DNA of 38,763 nucleotides from UKL13-3 sp964392775 (GTDB lineage: Bacteria > Bacteroidota > Bacteroidia > UKL13-3): NCBI GenBank assembly GCA_964392775.1, contig CAYMRD010000026.1, positions 1 through 38,763 on the forward strand, in the 5' to 3' direction. Made by a program: the position numbers and the translations under genes. This document shows positions 26,615-33,229 of this stretch, piece after piece (positions within the stretch are counted from its first letter, which is position 1; the number at the start of each line of letters is the position of its first letter). The notes beneath the pieces were generated by a model. It did not search any database and had not been told where the DNA came from. It saw only the letters and a list, made by a program, of their open reading frames with translations.

Positions 26615-27226
26615 TTAGCTGCCTGCAACAACGCGCACCTTGATGTTAAACTCATTGTCGATGGCTTTGTCGCCAATACCTTCAAAAAACGATTTTGAAC
26701 CATAACGAATATCCCACAGTGTACGGTCAATCATAAAATCGGCATTGGCTGTAACCGAATTTCCTTTTACCACAATAATGGCCGGGAACTTAATTTCTTT
26801 GGTAATCCCTTTGATGGTAAGGTCGGCCGTTACCATATAGTTTTCGGCTGTTTTATTTCCTTTGATGGCTTCAACGTTTTTAATCACTAAAGTTGACTTG
26901 TTGTTTTTTTCAACAGAGAAAAAGTCATCCGATTTTAAGTGACCTTCCAACTTCCCTTTGTACTCACCCTGCAAGTCGGTAACAACGATGGAGGTCATAT
27001 CCATTTCAATTGTCCCGCCTGTCAATACACCTTTTTCAATATTGATTGTACCTCCTGAGAAGTTAACGGTTCCAAAATGTTCTCCTGTTACTTTTTTAGC
27101 GTGCCATTTAAAGGTACTGGCTTTAGTGTCAACAGTAACTGTTTGTTGTTTGTTGGCGTTCGGTCCGCCTGCAACTGCTGCAAATCCCATTGCAGCAAAA
27201 GCGATAATCATAGTTGTTCTTTTCAT
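26615..27226 (-). CDS. yceI: YceI family periplasmic protein
   Basis: A 203-residue secreted protein with a signal peptide (MKRTTMIIAFAAMGFAAVAG) and a YceI lipocalin-like barrel. Typical segments are STFKWHAKKVTGEHFGTVNF, LKSDDFFSVEKN, ADLTIKGITKEIKFP and DRTLWDIRYGS. YceI barrels bind polyisoprenoid or similar amphipathic molecules and are often stress-induced. It starts 7 nt after the MarR gene and so is expressed with it. Two hairpins follow the stop, so read-through into the reductase-dioxygenase pair may be partial. Confidence 0.93.
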   Translation of the reverse strand: MKRTTMIIAFAAMGFAAVAGGPNANKQQTVTVDTKASTFKWHAKKVTGEHFGTVNFSGGTINIEKGVLTGGTIEMDMTSIVVTDLQGEYKGKLEGHLKSDDFFSVEKNNKSTLVIKNVEAIKGNKTAENYMVTADLTIKGITKEIKFPAIIVVKGNSVTANADFMIDRTLWDIRYGSKSFFEGIGDKAIDNEFNIKVRVVAGS

Positions 27227-27233
27227 GTTTTTT

Positions 27234-27695
27234 TTAATTGAATATTGTTCTGAGTTTATTTAATAATGTATTGAGCTGTTCGGCTTCTTCTTTGTTTATT
27301 AAGGCTGATTCTCTCTCCCATTGGTTAACCTTTACATCTAATGCTGAAAGCAACTGCAAACCTTCTTCTTTCATAAAAATCTCCACCTGCCTGCGGTCAT
27401 TCGGACAACCTTTACGGTCAATCAATCCTTTCTCTACCAGTTTTTCAACCAATCGTGAAGCGTTTGAGTTTTTGTCCAGCATTCGTTCCTGAATGGCATT
27501 CACTCCAATCGGGGTTCCTTTTTGCCCTCTTATGATTCGCAGCACATTATACTGTTCAGGTGAAATTCCATACTGTTTAAATATTCGTCCCTGACTCAAC
27601 CGAATCCAATTGGCAGTAAGCAATACATTCAGAACCACCTTTTGCTGGTAACTCACAAACTTTTCCTGCCGTATTTCTTCTTCGATGGTTTTCAT
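27234..27695 (-). CDS. MarR family transcriptional regulator
   Basis: A 153-residue protein with the MarR winged helix-turn-helix (about 45-115): SPEQYNVLRIIRGQKG, then DKNSNASRLVEKLVEKGLIDRKG as recognition helix and wing, with the DRRQVEIFM beta-wing. MarR proteins usually repress adjacent genes and respond to phenolic or oxidant ligands. As the first gene of a marR-yceI unit, with an FMN reductase and a ring-opening dioxygenase downstream, autoregulation and control of these genes are likely (inference). The promoter is at 27710-27741. Confidence 0.93.
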   Translation of the reverse strand: MKTIEEEIRQEKFVSYQQKVVLNVLLTANWIRLSQGRIFKQYGISPEQYNVLRIIRGQKGTPIGVNAIQERMLDKNSNASRLVEKLVEKGLIDRKGCPNDRRQVEIFMKEEGLQLLSALDVKVNQWERESALINKEEAEQLNTLLNKLRTIFN

Positions 27696-27709
27696 TCGGG
27701 TTTCGGGTG

Positions 27710-27741
27710 CAAATTTAACTGTACATACATCTATTGTGCAA
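27710..27741 (-). promoter_or_regulatory. Promoter of the marR operon
   Basis: Minus-strand TTG (27741-27739), 21 nt, then TAAATTTG (27717-27710), 14 nt before the ATG. A TTTGCAC word occurs both at the -7 element and about 29 bp upstream, and the spacer holds TGTATGTACA, a possible regulator contact. Confidence 0.55.
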
Positions 27742-27802
27742 ACATATTTTTGGATATGCTCATACTACACTGATTATCAACAAATAAATTTACAAAGTGG
27801 TT

Positions 27803-28675
27803 TTAATCCCGCTTGTGTTTCCACCTGCGGTGGCTCCAAAGCCAGTATTCAGGCTGGTGGTTGATTTCGGCCTCTAACAACCTTGTATGCTGTTCAGTAA
27901 TCCACCCTTCCGGCTTTTCGGCCGGCTTATCCGTGATGAGGGTAAATGAACTCTGGTAATAACCACGTTTGATTCGATTGATATGCACAAACACAACCGG
28001 GCGGTTGAATTTCACCGCAAGTTTCTCGGTACCTTTAAAAACGGGTGTATCCTGATTTAAAAAATCCAACCAATAACATCCCTCTTTATTGCTGGGTGTC
28101 TGGTCGGATAAAAAAGCAGTAGCTGTTTGAACATGTTTCCGTCCAAGCATCATCTTCACTGCATTATTCATGGGAATGGGATGTACGCCCCAACGGGTAC
28201 GAAGCTTATACGTAAGCCATTCAAAAAAAGGACTGCTCAACGGATGGTACAAAACATCTTGTTGTATTCCGGTAAAGTGTATCTGAAAACTTTGTCCGCA
28301 CCACTCCCAGTTACCATAGTGTCCCAGTACAAATATGACCGACTGCTTTTGTTCCACAAACGGATGCATAACTTCCATATTTGTAAACACAACACGTTTC
28401 TTTACCTCCTTCTTCGTCATCACAAGTAACTTAAACGATTCCAGAAACAAGTCTATCATAAACCTAAAATACCGTTTTGCAATCAATGCCCTTTCCTTCG
28501 CACTCTTTTCAGGATAGGCATTTGCCAGATTTTGATTAATCACCTTTCGTCTGTACCCAATCACGTAATAACCCAGCAAAAACAAGAAATCACAAAACAG
28601 GTAAAACAACGGAAAAGGCAACAGAGCTAACAGGTATACCGGAATGGCGAGAATGTAATAAGCTATTTTACGCAT
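27803..28675 (-). CDS. Lysophospholipid / lipid A acyltransferase (LpxL/HtrB-like)
   Basis: A 290-residue membrane-associated protein starting at the ATG at 28675 (MRKIAYYILAIPVYLLALLPFPLFYLFCDFLF). An open extension of 63 residues upstream would read through the divergent gene's promoter and is rejected. The catalytic HX4E motif is in LGHYGNWEWCG, followed by YHPLSSPFFEWL, SDQTPSN and a C-terminal WLWSHRRWKHK typical of LpxL/LpxM-type acyltransferases. It transfers an acyl chain from acyl-ACP to a lipid; lipid A is the probable acceptor, but an ornithine- or phospholipid acceptor cannot be excluded. It is near a fatty-acid desaturase, which fits lipid biosynthesis. Confidence 0.9.
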   Translation of the reverse strand: MRKIAYYILAIPVYLLALLPFPLFYLFCDFLFLLGYYVIGYRRKVINQNLANAYPEKSAKERALIAKRYFRFMIDLFLESFKLLVMTKKEVKKRVVFTNMEVMHPFVEQKQSVIFVLGHYGNWEWCGQSFQIHFTGIQQDVLYHPLSSPFFEWLTYKLRTRWGVHPIPMNNAVKMMLGRKHVQTATAFLSDQTPSNKEGCYWLDFLNQDTPVFKGTEKLAVKFNRPVVFVHINRIKRGYYQSSFTLITDKPAEKPEGWITEQHTRLLEAEINHQPEYWLWSHRRWKHKRD

Positions 28676-28683
28676 GATAAAAA

Positions 28684-28703
28684 CAAATGTAATCTTACTT
28701 TTG
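28684..28703. promoter_or_regulatory. Back-to-back -7 elements of divergent genes
   Basis: Within 37 bp lie TACATTTG on the minus strand (28691-28684, 8 nt before the acyltransferase ATG) and TACTTTTG on the plus strand (28696-28703, 9 nt before the ATG at 28713). Neither has a clear TTG at the -33 distance. Both leaders would be very short. Confidence 0.4.
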
Positions 28704-28712
28704 CCAATGTAA

Positions 28713-29159
28713 ATGATTAACAAAGAAATTATCCTTTCACATTGTTTGAACCTGCTTGAACAACGCATTTCCAATGCCAAACAAGCAATGCAAGAGGCGC
28801 AGGAAGCCAGCACCAGCGAAGAAAAAAGCAGTGCCGGTGATAAATATGAAACGGGCAGAGCCATGGGACATTTGAACAGCGAAATGAATGCGAAACAACT
28901 GGTTAAAGCTCAGGAAGAACTCCAATTATTGAAACGAATTGATATTGGCTTCAATCCTATAGTCCGGCAAGGCTCTTTGATTGAAACCCAAACAGCCCTC
29001 TATTTTATTGGAATAGGACTTGGTCCTATCAAAATTGCAGAACAAGAAATCATTACGCTTTCGATGCAGGCCCCTCTTGCTAAATTATTCATTGGAAAAG
29101 AAAAAGGCTCTAAAATTACCATCAACACCCAAACGCATACAATTCAGAACATACTTTAA
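28713..29159 (+). CDS. GreA/GreB-like protein
   Basis: A 148-residue cytoplasmic protein. The N-terminal half is helical, probably coiled coil (NLLEQRISNAKQAMQEAQEA), with the family-typical SSAGDKYETGRAM. The C-terminal half looks like the GreA/GreB FKBP-like domain, ending in strands with PLAKLFIGKEKGSKITIN, where Gre factors have a similar PLGKALLGK motif. Homologues are common in Bacteroidota, where automatic annotation sometimes labels them 3-oxoacyl-ACP synthase; nothing here supports that activity. The tip acidic pair of true Gre factors is not clearly present, so cleavage-factor function is uncertain. It may act on RNA polymerase. Confidence 0.72.
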   Translation: MINKEIILSHCLNLLEQRISNAKQAMQEAQEASTSEEKSSAGDKYETGRAMGHLNSEMNAKQLVKAQEELQLLKRIDIGFNPIVRQGSLIETQTALYFIGIGLGPIKIAEQEIITLSMQAPLAKLFIGKEKGSKITINTQTHTIQNIL

Positions 29160-29180
29160 TCCTGCTTAATCGTCACCGGT

Positions 29181-29211
29181 TTGGTGGTATGCCCCGTGAG
29201 GCGTATTTTTG
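29181..29211 (+). promoter_or_regulatory. Promoter of the acyl-ACP desaturase
   Basis: TTG (29181-29183), 20 nt, TATTTTTG (29204-29211), 19 nt before the ATG at 29231. Its position inside a possible upstream extension of the frame decides for the later start. Confidence 0.6.
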
Positions 29212-29230
29212 GTTCAAATTAGTTGAACTT

Positions 29231-30214
29231 ATGACACTTTCAAAGGCAGCACTGACCCGCAATGAAGTAATGGTTTACGTTGGGGAGTCTGTAAATGATT
29301 ATGCAGACGAATTTTTACGCCCAATCGAAACCAACTGGCAGGCATCCGAATTATTACCACTCACATCCGATAATACTTTTATTTCTGATTTGAAGCTTAT
29401 CCAGGAACAAGCTGAAGGTCTTTCATACGACTTATTAGCTGTTTTAGTTGCCGATACCATAACAGAAGAAGCTTTACCTACATACGAAACCTGGTTATCG
29501 GGAGTAACAGGAATTGACCAACACAACAATAACGGATGGATGCGCTGGATCAGAAGCTGGACAGCGGAGGAAAACCGGCATGGGGACGTATTAAACAGAT
29601 ATCTCTATTTATGTGGCCGTATCAATATGAAAGAGTTTGAAGCATCAACTCAATACCTTATTGCTGATGGATTTAACAATGGAGCGAGCAATGATCCTTA
29701 CAAAAATTTTGTGTACACGAGCTTTCAGGAACTGGCCACCAATATATCCCACAGACGTGTGGCAAGTCTCGCAAAAAAAGAAGGCAGCAATATCTTATCA
29801 AAGCTTTGCGGATTGGTTGCGGCAGATGAAGCACGACATGCAAAAGCCTACAAAACTTTTGTTAAGCGCATCCTCGAGCTCGATCCAAATGAAATGATGC
29901 TCGCCTTTGAATATATGATGAAGCAAAAAATTGCGATGCCCGCTCAATATCTTCGTCAGTTGGGAGAGAAAGTTGGCGTATTCAGCAACTTTAGTGATGC
30001 CGCTCAACGCCTTGGAGTTTATACTGCCTATGATTACACGGATATATTAAAGTCATTAATTGAAGAATGGGAAATCGAATCGGTTCGTGGTTTGAAAGAG
30101 GATGGTGAAAAAGCCCGTGATTACCTGATTGCCCTTCCCGACCGTTTAAACCGGTTGGCCGACAGGATGAAAATCCCTGACACCAAATACAAATTCAACT
30201 GGATTTTAGCTTAA
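29231..30214 (+). CDS. Acyl-ACP desaturase (stearoyl-ACP desaturase type)
   Basis: A 327-residue soluble di-iron enzyme. The two metal-binding helices EENRH (about residue 113) and DEARH (about 199) are intact, with an upstream Glu region in the first helices. The layout and length match plant-type/bacterial fatty acid desaturase type 2 proteins, which put a double bond in acyl-ACP using ferredoxin and oxygen. It controls membrane fluidity. The ATG at 29231 is preferred over an upstream in-frame ATG at 29189, because a good promoter lies between. It is followed after 7 nt by the Spx/ArsC-like gene, so the two are probably co-transcribed. Double-bond position is not predictable. Confidence 0.93.
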   Translation: MTLSKAALTRNEVMVYVGESVNDYADEFLRPIETNWQASELLPLTSDNTFISDLKLIQEQAEGLSYDLLAVLVADTITEEALPTYETWLSGVTGIDQHNNNGWMRWIRSWTAEENRHGDVLNRYLYLCGRINMKEFEASTQYLIADGFNNGASNDPYKNFVYTSFQELATNISHRRVASLAKKEGSNILSKLCGLVAADEARHAKAYKTFVKRILELDPNEMMLAFEYMMKQKIAMPAQYLRQLGEKVGVFSNFSDAAQRLGVYTAYDYTDILKSLIEEWEIESVRGLKEDGEKARDYLIALPDRLNRLADRMKIPDTKYKFNWILA

Positions 30215-30221
30215 TAAACTT

Positions 30222-30563
30222 ATGATTATATACGGAATCAAAAACTGCAGCACCATGAAAAAGGCCTTTCAATGGCTGGATGAAAACGGTGTAGCCTATA
30301 CCTTTCATGATTACAAGAGCAAAGGAATTTCTCGTGAGAAAATCTTAAGCTGGCTCAAAAAAACTGACATTTCTACGTTAATCAATACGCGAGGCACAAC
30401 CTTCAAACAACTCTCTGAAGAACAAAAACAAGTGATCTCCGATACAGATGCAGCCATAGCATTGATGACCGAAAAAACATCCGTTATCAAACGCCCTATA
30501 GTGGAAACCGGACATGAGCTATTAGTTGGGTTTGACCCTGAGCTTTGGGATCAGCGCATTTAG
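30222..30563 (+). CDS. Spx/ArsC-like (YffB family) protein
   Basis: A 113-residue thioredoxin-fold protein. It begins with MIIYGIKNCSTMKKAFQWLDE, which has a single Cys where Spx or Grx-like proteins often have CxxC, and later shows TLINTRGTTFKQL and VIKRPIVETG, where ArsC-family members bind substrate. The pattern matches the YffB subgroup rather than a proven arsenate reductase; YffB is thought to be a glutathione-linked thiol protein. It begins 7 nt after the desaturase and probably shares its transcript. No other arsenic genes are nearby, so arsenic resistance is unlikely. Confidence 0.88.
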   Translation: MIIYGIKNCSTMKKAFQWLDENGVAYTFHDYKSKGISREKILSWLKKTDISTLINTRGTTFKQLSEEQKQVISDTDAAIALMTEKTSVIKRPIVETGHELLVGFDPELWDQRI

Positions 30564-30709
30564 GCCAACCGGTTGTTTTTAATGTTTAAGTGGAAGTTTA
30601 AAAGGTTAAAAGACAAACCAAGCAGCTTCTAAATGAAATTTAAAACCCTATAAATAAGATAATTAAATAAATTTTACCCCAAAAAGGAGCAGAAACACTC
30701 TGTTTCGGG

Positions 30710-30739
30710 TTGCATTCTTGAAACTGCTGGATATATTTG
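30710..30739 (+). promoter_or_regulatory. Consensus promoter of the unknown gene
   Basis: TTG (30710-30712), 19 nt, TATATTTG (30732-30739), 23 nt before the ATG at 30763. The -7 element lies within the longer frame from a TTG at 30718, which argues for the ATG start. Confidence 0.68.
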
Positions 30740-30762
30740 TTTATAATAAACAGCAACTCATA

Positions 30763-31392
30763 ATGCTTTTTACCACACTCAAACATCAGTATTATAAACT
30801 AACCATGCTCTCTCCTTTTACCAAAAAGGATTACAGCAGCAGTCTCCTGACAGGAGAAACCCTTGCTGTATTAAGACAGAGAATTAAAGCCTATCAATAC
30901 AAAGAAATTTCTACCTCTAAAGATATTATCGGTAAAAATTTATTAATCGGGCAGAATTTAAACCAAATACTCAAACAGAACGGAAGGCCTACCTGCATTC
31001 AAAGTAACAGAACAAGTAAAATCCAGCACGATGTGGTTCTTTATAAACGAATCATCAAAGGGATTAAATCGAAGGTATTGTACAACCTTATCAATAATCA
31101 AATTGCTTCTGTTTCGTTTATTCTTCAAGCTCATACCCCCGAAGAATTGGAGAAAGTAAATCAGTTCATCATCAGTTCGTATGCAGATGAGGGATTTAAT
31201 GACCTTCAACACTTAACTTGCTTCGTTGACCGTCAGGGCCACAAATTGATTTACGAAAATGCATTTGATGTCACACTCACTTTCATTAACAACTGCCCTG
31301 ATGTGATCCAAAACATTAATGCTGCCCTGTTTCAAAATAATTATTCGGAAAGTAAATATTCTACCCCTGGAAGATTTGAACTATCCTTTTAG
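30763..31392 (+). CDS. Protein of unknown function
   Basis: A 209-residue predicted cytoplasmic protein, basic, with no signal peptide or membrane segment. It contains helical N-terminal residues with LLTGETLAVLRQRIKAYQYK, a central NGRPTCIQSNRTSKIQHDVVLYKR segment and NLINNQIASVSFILQAHTPEEL, and ends in GRFELSF. The mixed beta/alpha pattern looks like one globular domain. No family is recognised. The start rests on a consensus promoter inside the longer frame. It ends at a perfect 17-bp terminator and is transcribed alone. Confidence 0.65.
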   Translation: MLFTTLKHQYYKLTMLSPFTKKDYSSSLLTGETLAVLRQRIKAYQYKEISTSKDIIGKNLLIGQNLNQILKQNGRPTCIQSNRTSKIQHDVVLYKRIIKGIKSKVLYNLINNQIASVSFILQAHTPEELEKVNQFIISSYADEGFNDLQHLTCFVDRQGHKLIYENAFDVTLTFINNCPDVIQNINAALFQNNYSESKYSTPGRFELSF

Positions 31393-31411
31393 GATTGTAC
31401 AACTAACTTAC

Positions 31412-31451
31412 AAAAAGAAGAGGCAGGACTTTCATCCTGCCTCTTCTTTTT
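31412..31451. terminator. Bidirectional hairpin terminator
   Basis: A perfect 17-bp stem (31412-31428 with 31435-31451), loop CTTTCA, with A5 and T-run ends, separates the convergent unknown and OmpA genes. Its right arm reaches the OmpA stop codon. Confidence 0.9.
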
Positions 31452-32401
31452 TAACGTCTGTTACGCTCAATTAACTTATACAATTCATCCAGTTTCGGTG
31501 AAAGAATAATTTCAGTTCGCCTGTTCTTAGCTCTGCCTTCTGCTGTTTCATTAGATCCCTTAGGATAAAACTCCGCTCTGCCGGCAGCTTCCAAACGTTT
31601 TGGATTTACTTTATGCTCTACACTCAGCAAACGAACAATGCTTAATGCGCGATCAGCACTCAATGCCCAGTTGTCTTCGTACTTAGCCGTTTTAATCGGA
31701 ACATTATCTGTATGTCCTTCAATCAACACATCTATATCAGGATTTTTATTCAATACGTCACCTAATGTTTTGATGGCTTCCAAACCTTTATCCTCAACTG
31801 CCGCGCTTCCCGACTTAAACAAAAGTTTATCACTCATCGAAACATACACCTTACCATTTTTCATCTCTACACTAATCTCATCCGATTTAAATGCCATCAA
31901 TGCTTTTTTCACCACATCATTCAATGCATTTAAAAGTGAATCCTGTTTATTGATGATCGACTGTAGCTCCGCAAGTCTTCTTTCTCTTGCCTCCAACTCC
32001 TCTGCTTTAATCTTTAATGCAGAGTTAAACCGCTCAGCATCCGAAAGACTTTTTTTCATCATCTCATTGTATTTTGCATTCATCTCGGCATACTGAGCCT
32101 TGAGAGTATTGTTCTTCTCGTTACAATCATTGTACTTTGATACTAATGCATTGTAAAGAGAGTCGAGGTAACGGTATTCCTTTCCCCGCAGAGTTGTATC
32201 CTTATTAAAAGCTACAACCAAATCATACAATGAATCACGCTGATGCATTGTTGTTTTTAGCCTCTTCGATAAAAAGAAGTTATAGGATTTCTCGTTAAAT
32301 GTTTGGGGCTCCTTTGTTGGAGACTTCGGGTCAAACTGTGCGTAGCCAGTTCGACTCACCATGAGCACCAAACCGGCAAACACTAATTTTCTTAACAGCA
32401 T
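31451..32401 (-). CDS. OmpA-family protein with coiled coil (MotB-like annotation)
   Basis: A 316-residue periplasm-facing protein with a signal peptide (cleavage near GYAQ, residue 22), a long coiled coil (about 60-170, with AERFNSALKIKAEELEARERRLAELQ) and a C-terminal OmpA domain (about 190-305). The domain shows LLFKSGSAAVEDKG, LIEGHTDNVPI, NWALSADRALSIVRLL and AKNRRTEI, the peptidoglycan-binding residues being conserved. Such proteins are often annotated as flagellar MotB, but no MotA or flagellar gene is near and there is no inner-membrane helix of the MotB kind; a structural cell-wall link is more likely. A near-consensus CACCTTTG lies upstream. Confidence 0.9.
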   Translation of the reverse strand: MLLRKLVFAGLVLMVSRTGYAQFDPKSPTKEPQTFNEKSYNFFLSKRLKTTMHQRDSLYDLVVAFNKDTTLRGKEYRYLDSLYNALVSKYNDCNEKNNTLKAQYAEMNAKYNEMMKKSLSDAERFNSALKIKAEELEARERRLAELQSIINKQDSLLNALNDVVKKALMAFKSDEISVEMKNGKVYVSMSDKLLFKSGSAAVEDKGLEAIKTLGDVLNKNPDIDVLIEGHTDNVPIKTAKYEDNWALSADRALSIVRLLSVEHKVNPKRLEAAGRAEFYPKGSNETAEGRAKNRRTEIILSPKLDELYKLIERNRR

Positions 32402-32531
32402 ACTTTATGGTTATTTATTACTTGCAAAGGTGTTGCTTTTACAAGATGTAATAGCGGAGAATATAAAAGAGTTATTCAGAGTGTTTTAAACACCCTGCCC
32501 AAAGTGAACATTGACGGGGACAGAGACTTCT

Positions 32532-33140
32532 CTAAAACAGCTTGAAACCAATCGTTAGCTGCCACATGCTTGCCCGTGTACTGTAATCTATTGTTTGTCC
32601 GGTAGCCGTGCTTATTTCCTTACCCAAACTATTGAGTCCGCCATCATAGCGTAAATCCAACGATAATCTTGACAAATCAATTCCAACACCGGCCTGATAA
32701 CCAACAACCGATTTATTGAAATTATCCTCTGAAAAATTCGGATCCATTGCAGCATCACTCGCTTTTTGGTTTGCACTCATGAGAAACTGAAAACTCGGTC
32801 CTACATTTATTCTGGCAAATAAAAGTTTATACCCAAACAGCACCGGAACATCTACGTATGATAACGTATTGATGACTGCTGTTCCGTCTACATTACTTGT
32901 ATGAGCTCCCTTGCGCTGAGAATACAACACTTCCGGCTGAACATAAAAACCTAGTATGCCCACTCTACTATAAACTCCACCCACAAATCCGGTTGCGCCA
33001 CTATTAGCGCTATACATGGACGACATATCATTACTCAGTTCACTAAAGTTTAATCCCGCCTTCAAGCCGAAATCAAGGGTTTGAGCTTGTCCTGTGTATA
33101 CTCCTAATACAAAGATGCAGATGGTGAATAGTTTTTTCAT
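32532..33140 (-). CDS. PorT-like outer-membrane beta-barrel protein
   Basis: A 202-residue protein. The signal peptide MKKLFTICIFVLGVYTGQAQ precedes LDFGLKAGLNFSEL and later YVQPEVLYSQRKG, both hallmark segments of the Bacteroidota OMP_b-brl_2 (PorT-like) family, and the terminal IGFKLF. Known members sit in the outer membrane; most have no assigned role, and this one is unlikely to be the T9SS PorT itself because no secretion gene is next to it. It is a single-gene unit just downstream of the DPP III terminator. A TATATTTG element is at 33168-33161. Confidence 0.85.
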   Translation of the reverse strand: MKKLFTICIFVLGVYTGQAQTLDFGLKAGLNFSELSNDMSSMYSANSGATGFVGGVYSRVGILGFYVQPEVLYSQRKGAHTSNVDGTAVINTLSYVDVPVLFGYKLLFARINVGPSFQFLMSANQKASDAAMDPNFSEDNFNKSVVGYQAGVGIDLSRLSLDLRYDGGLNSLGKEISTATGQTIDYSTRASMWQLTIGFKLF

Positions 33141-33160
33141 GGGATTAGATTTTTGTAAAA

Positions 33161-33168
33161 CAAATATA
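33161..33168 (-). promoter_or_regulatory. -7 element of the PorT-like gene
   Basis: TATATTTG on the minus strand, 20 nt before the ATG and 4 bp past the DPP III terminator stem. No TTG at the -33 distance. Confidence 0.4.
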
Positions 33169-33172
33169 ACAA

Positions 33173-33206
33173 AAAGTCGGCTTCAGAGTTTTCTGAAGCC
33201 GACTTT
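33173..33206 (-). terminator. Terminator of the DPP III gene
   Basis: A perfect 15-bp stem (33173-33187 / 33192-33206), loop GTTT, followed by a T-rich tail on the minus strand, 23 bp past the stop. Confidence 0.9.
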
Positions 33207-33229
33207 AAAATTAAGATTTAGAAATATAA

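Noticed and set aside
28676..28864. A 63-residue upstream extension of the acyltransferase
   Set aside because: It would run through the divergent Gre-like coding region and both -7 elements; the family start matches MRKIAYYILAIP.
30222..30563. Arsenate reductase ArsC
   Set aside because: It matches the YffB/Spx side of the family and has no arsenic-resistance neighbours.
30565..30579. CAACCGGTTG palindrome with T-run as a terminator for the Spx/ArsC-like gene
   Set aside because: The palindrome has no loop, so a stable hairpin cannot form without melting most of it.
31451..32401. Flagellar motor protein MotB
   Set aside because: It has a cleaved signal and a coiled coil instead of a MotB plug and membrane helix, and no flagellar gene is nearby.
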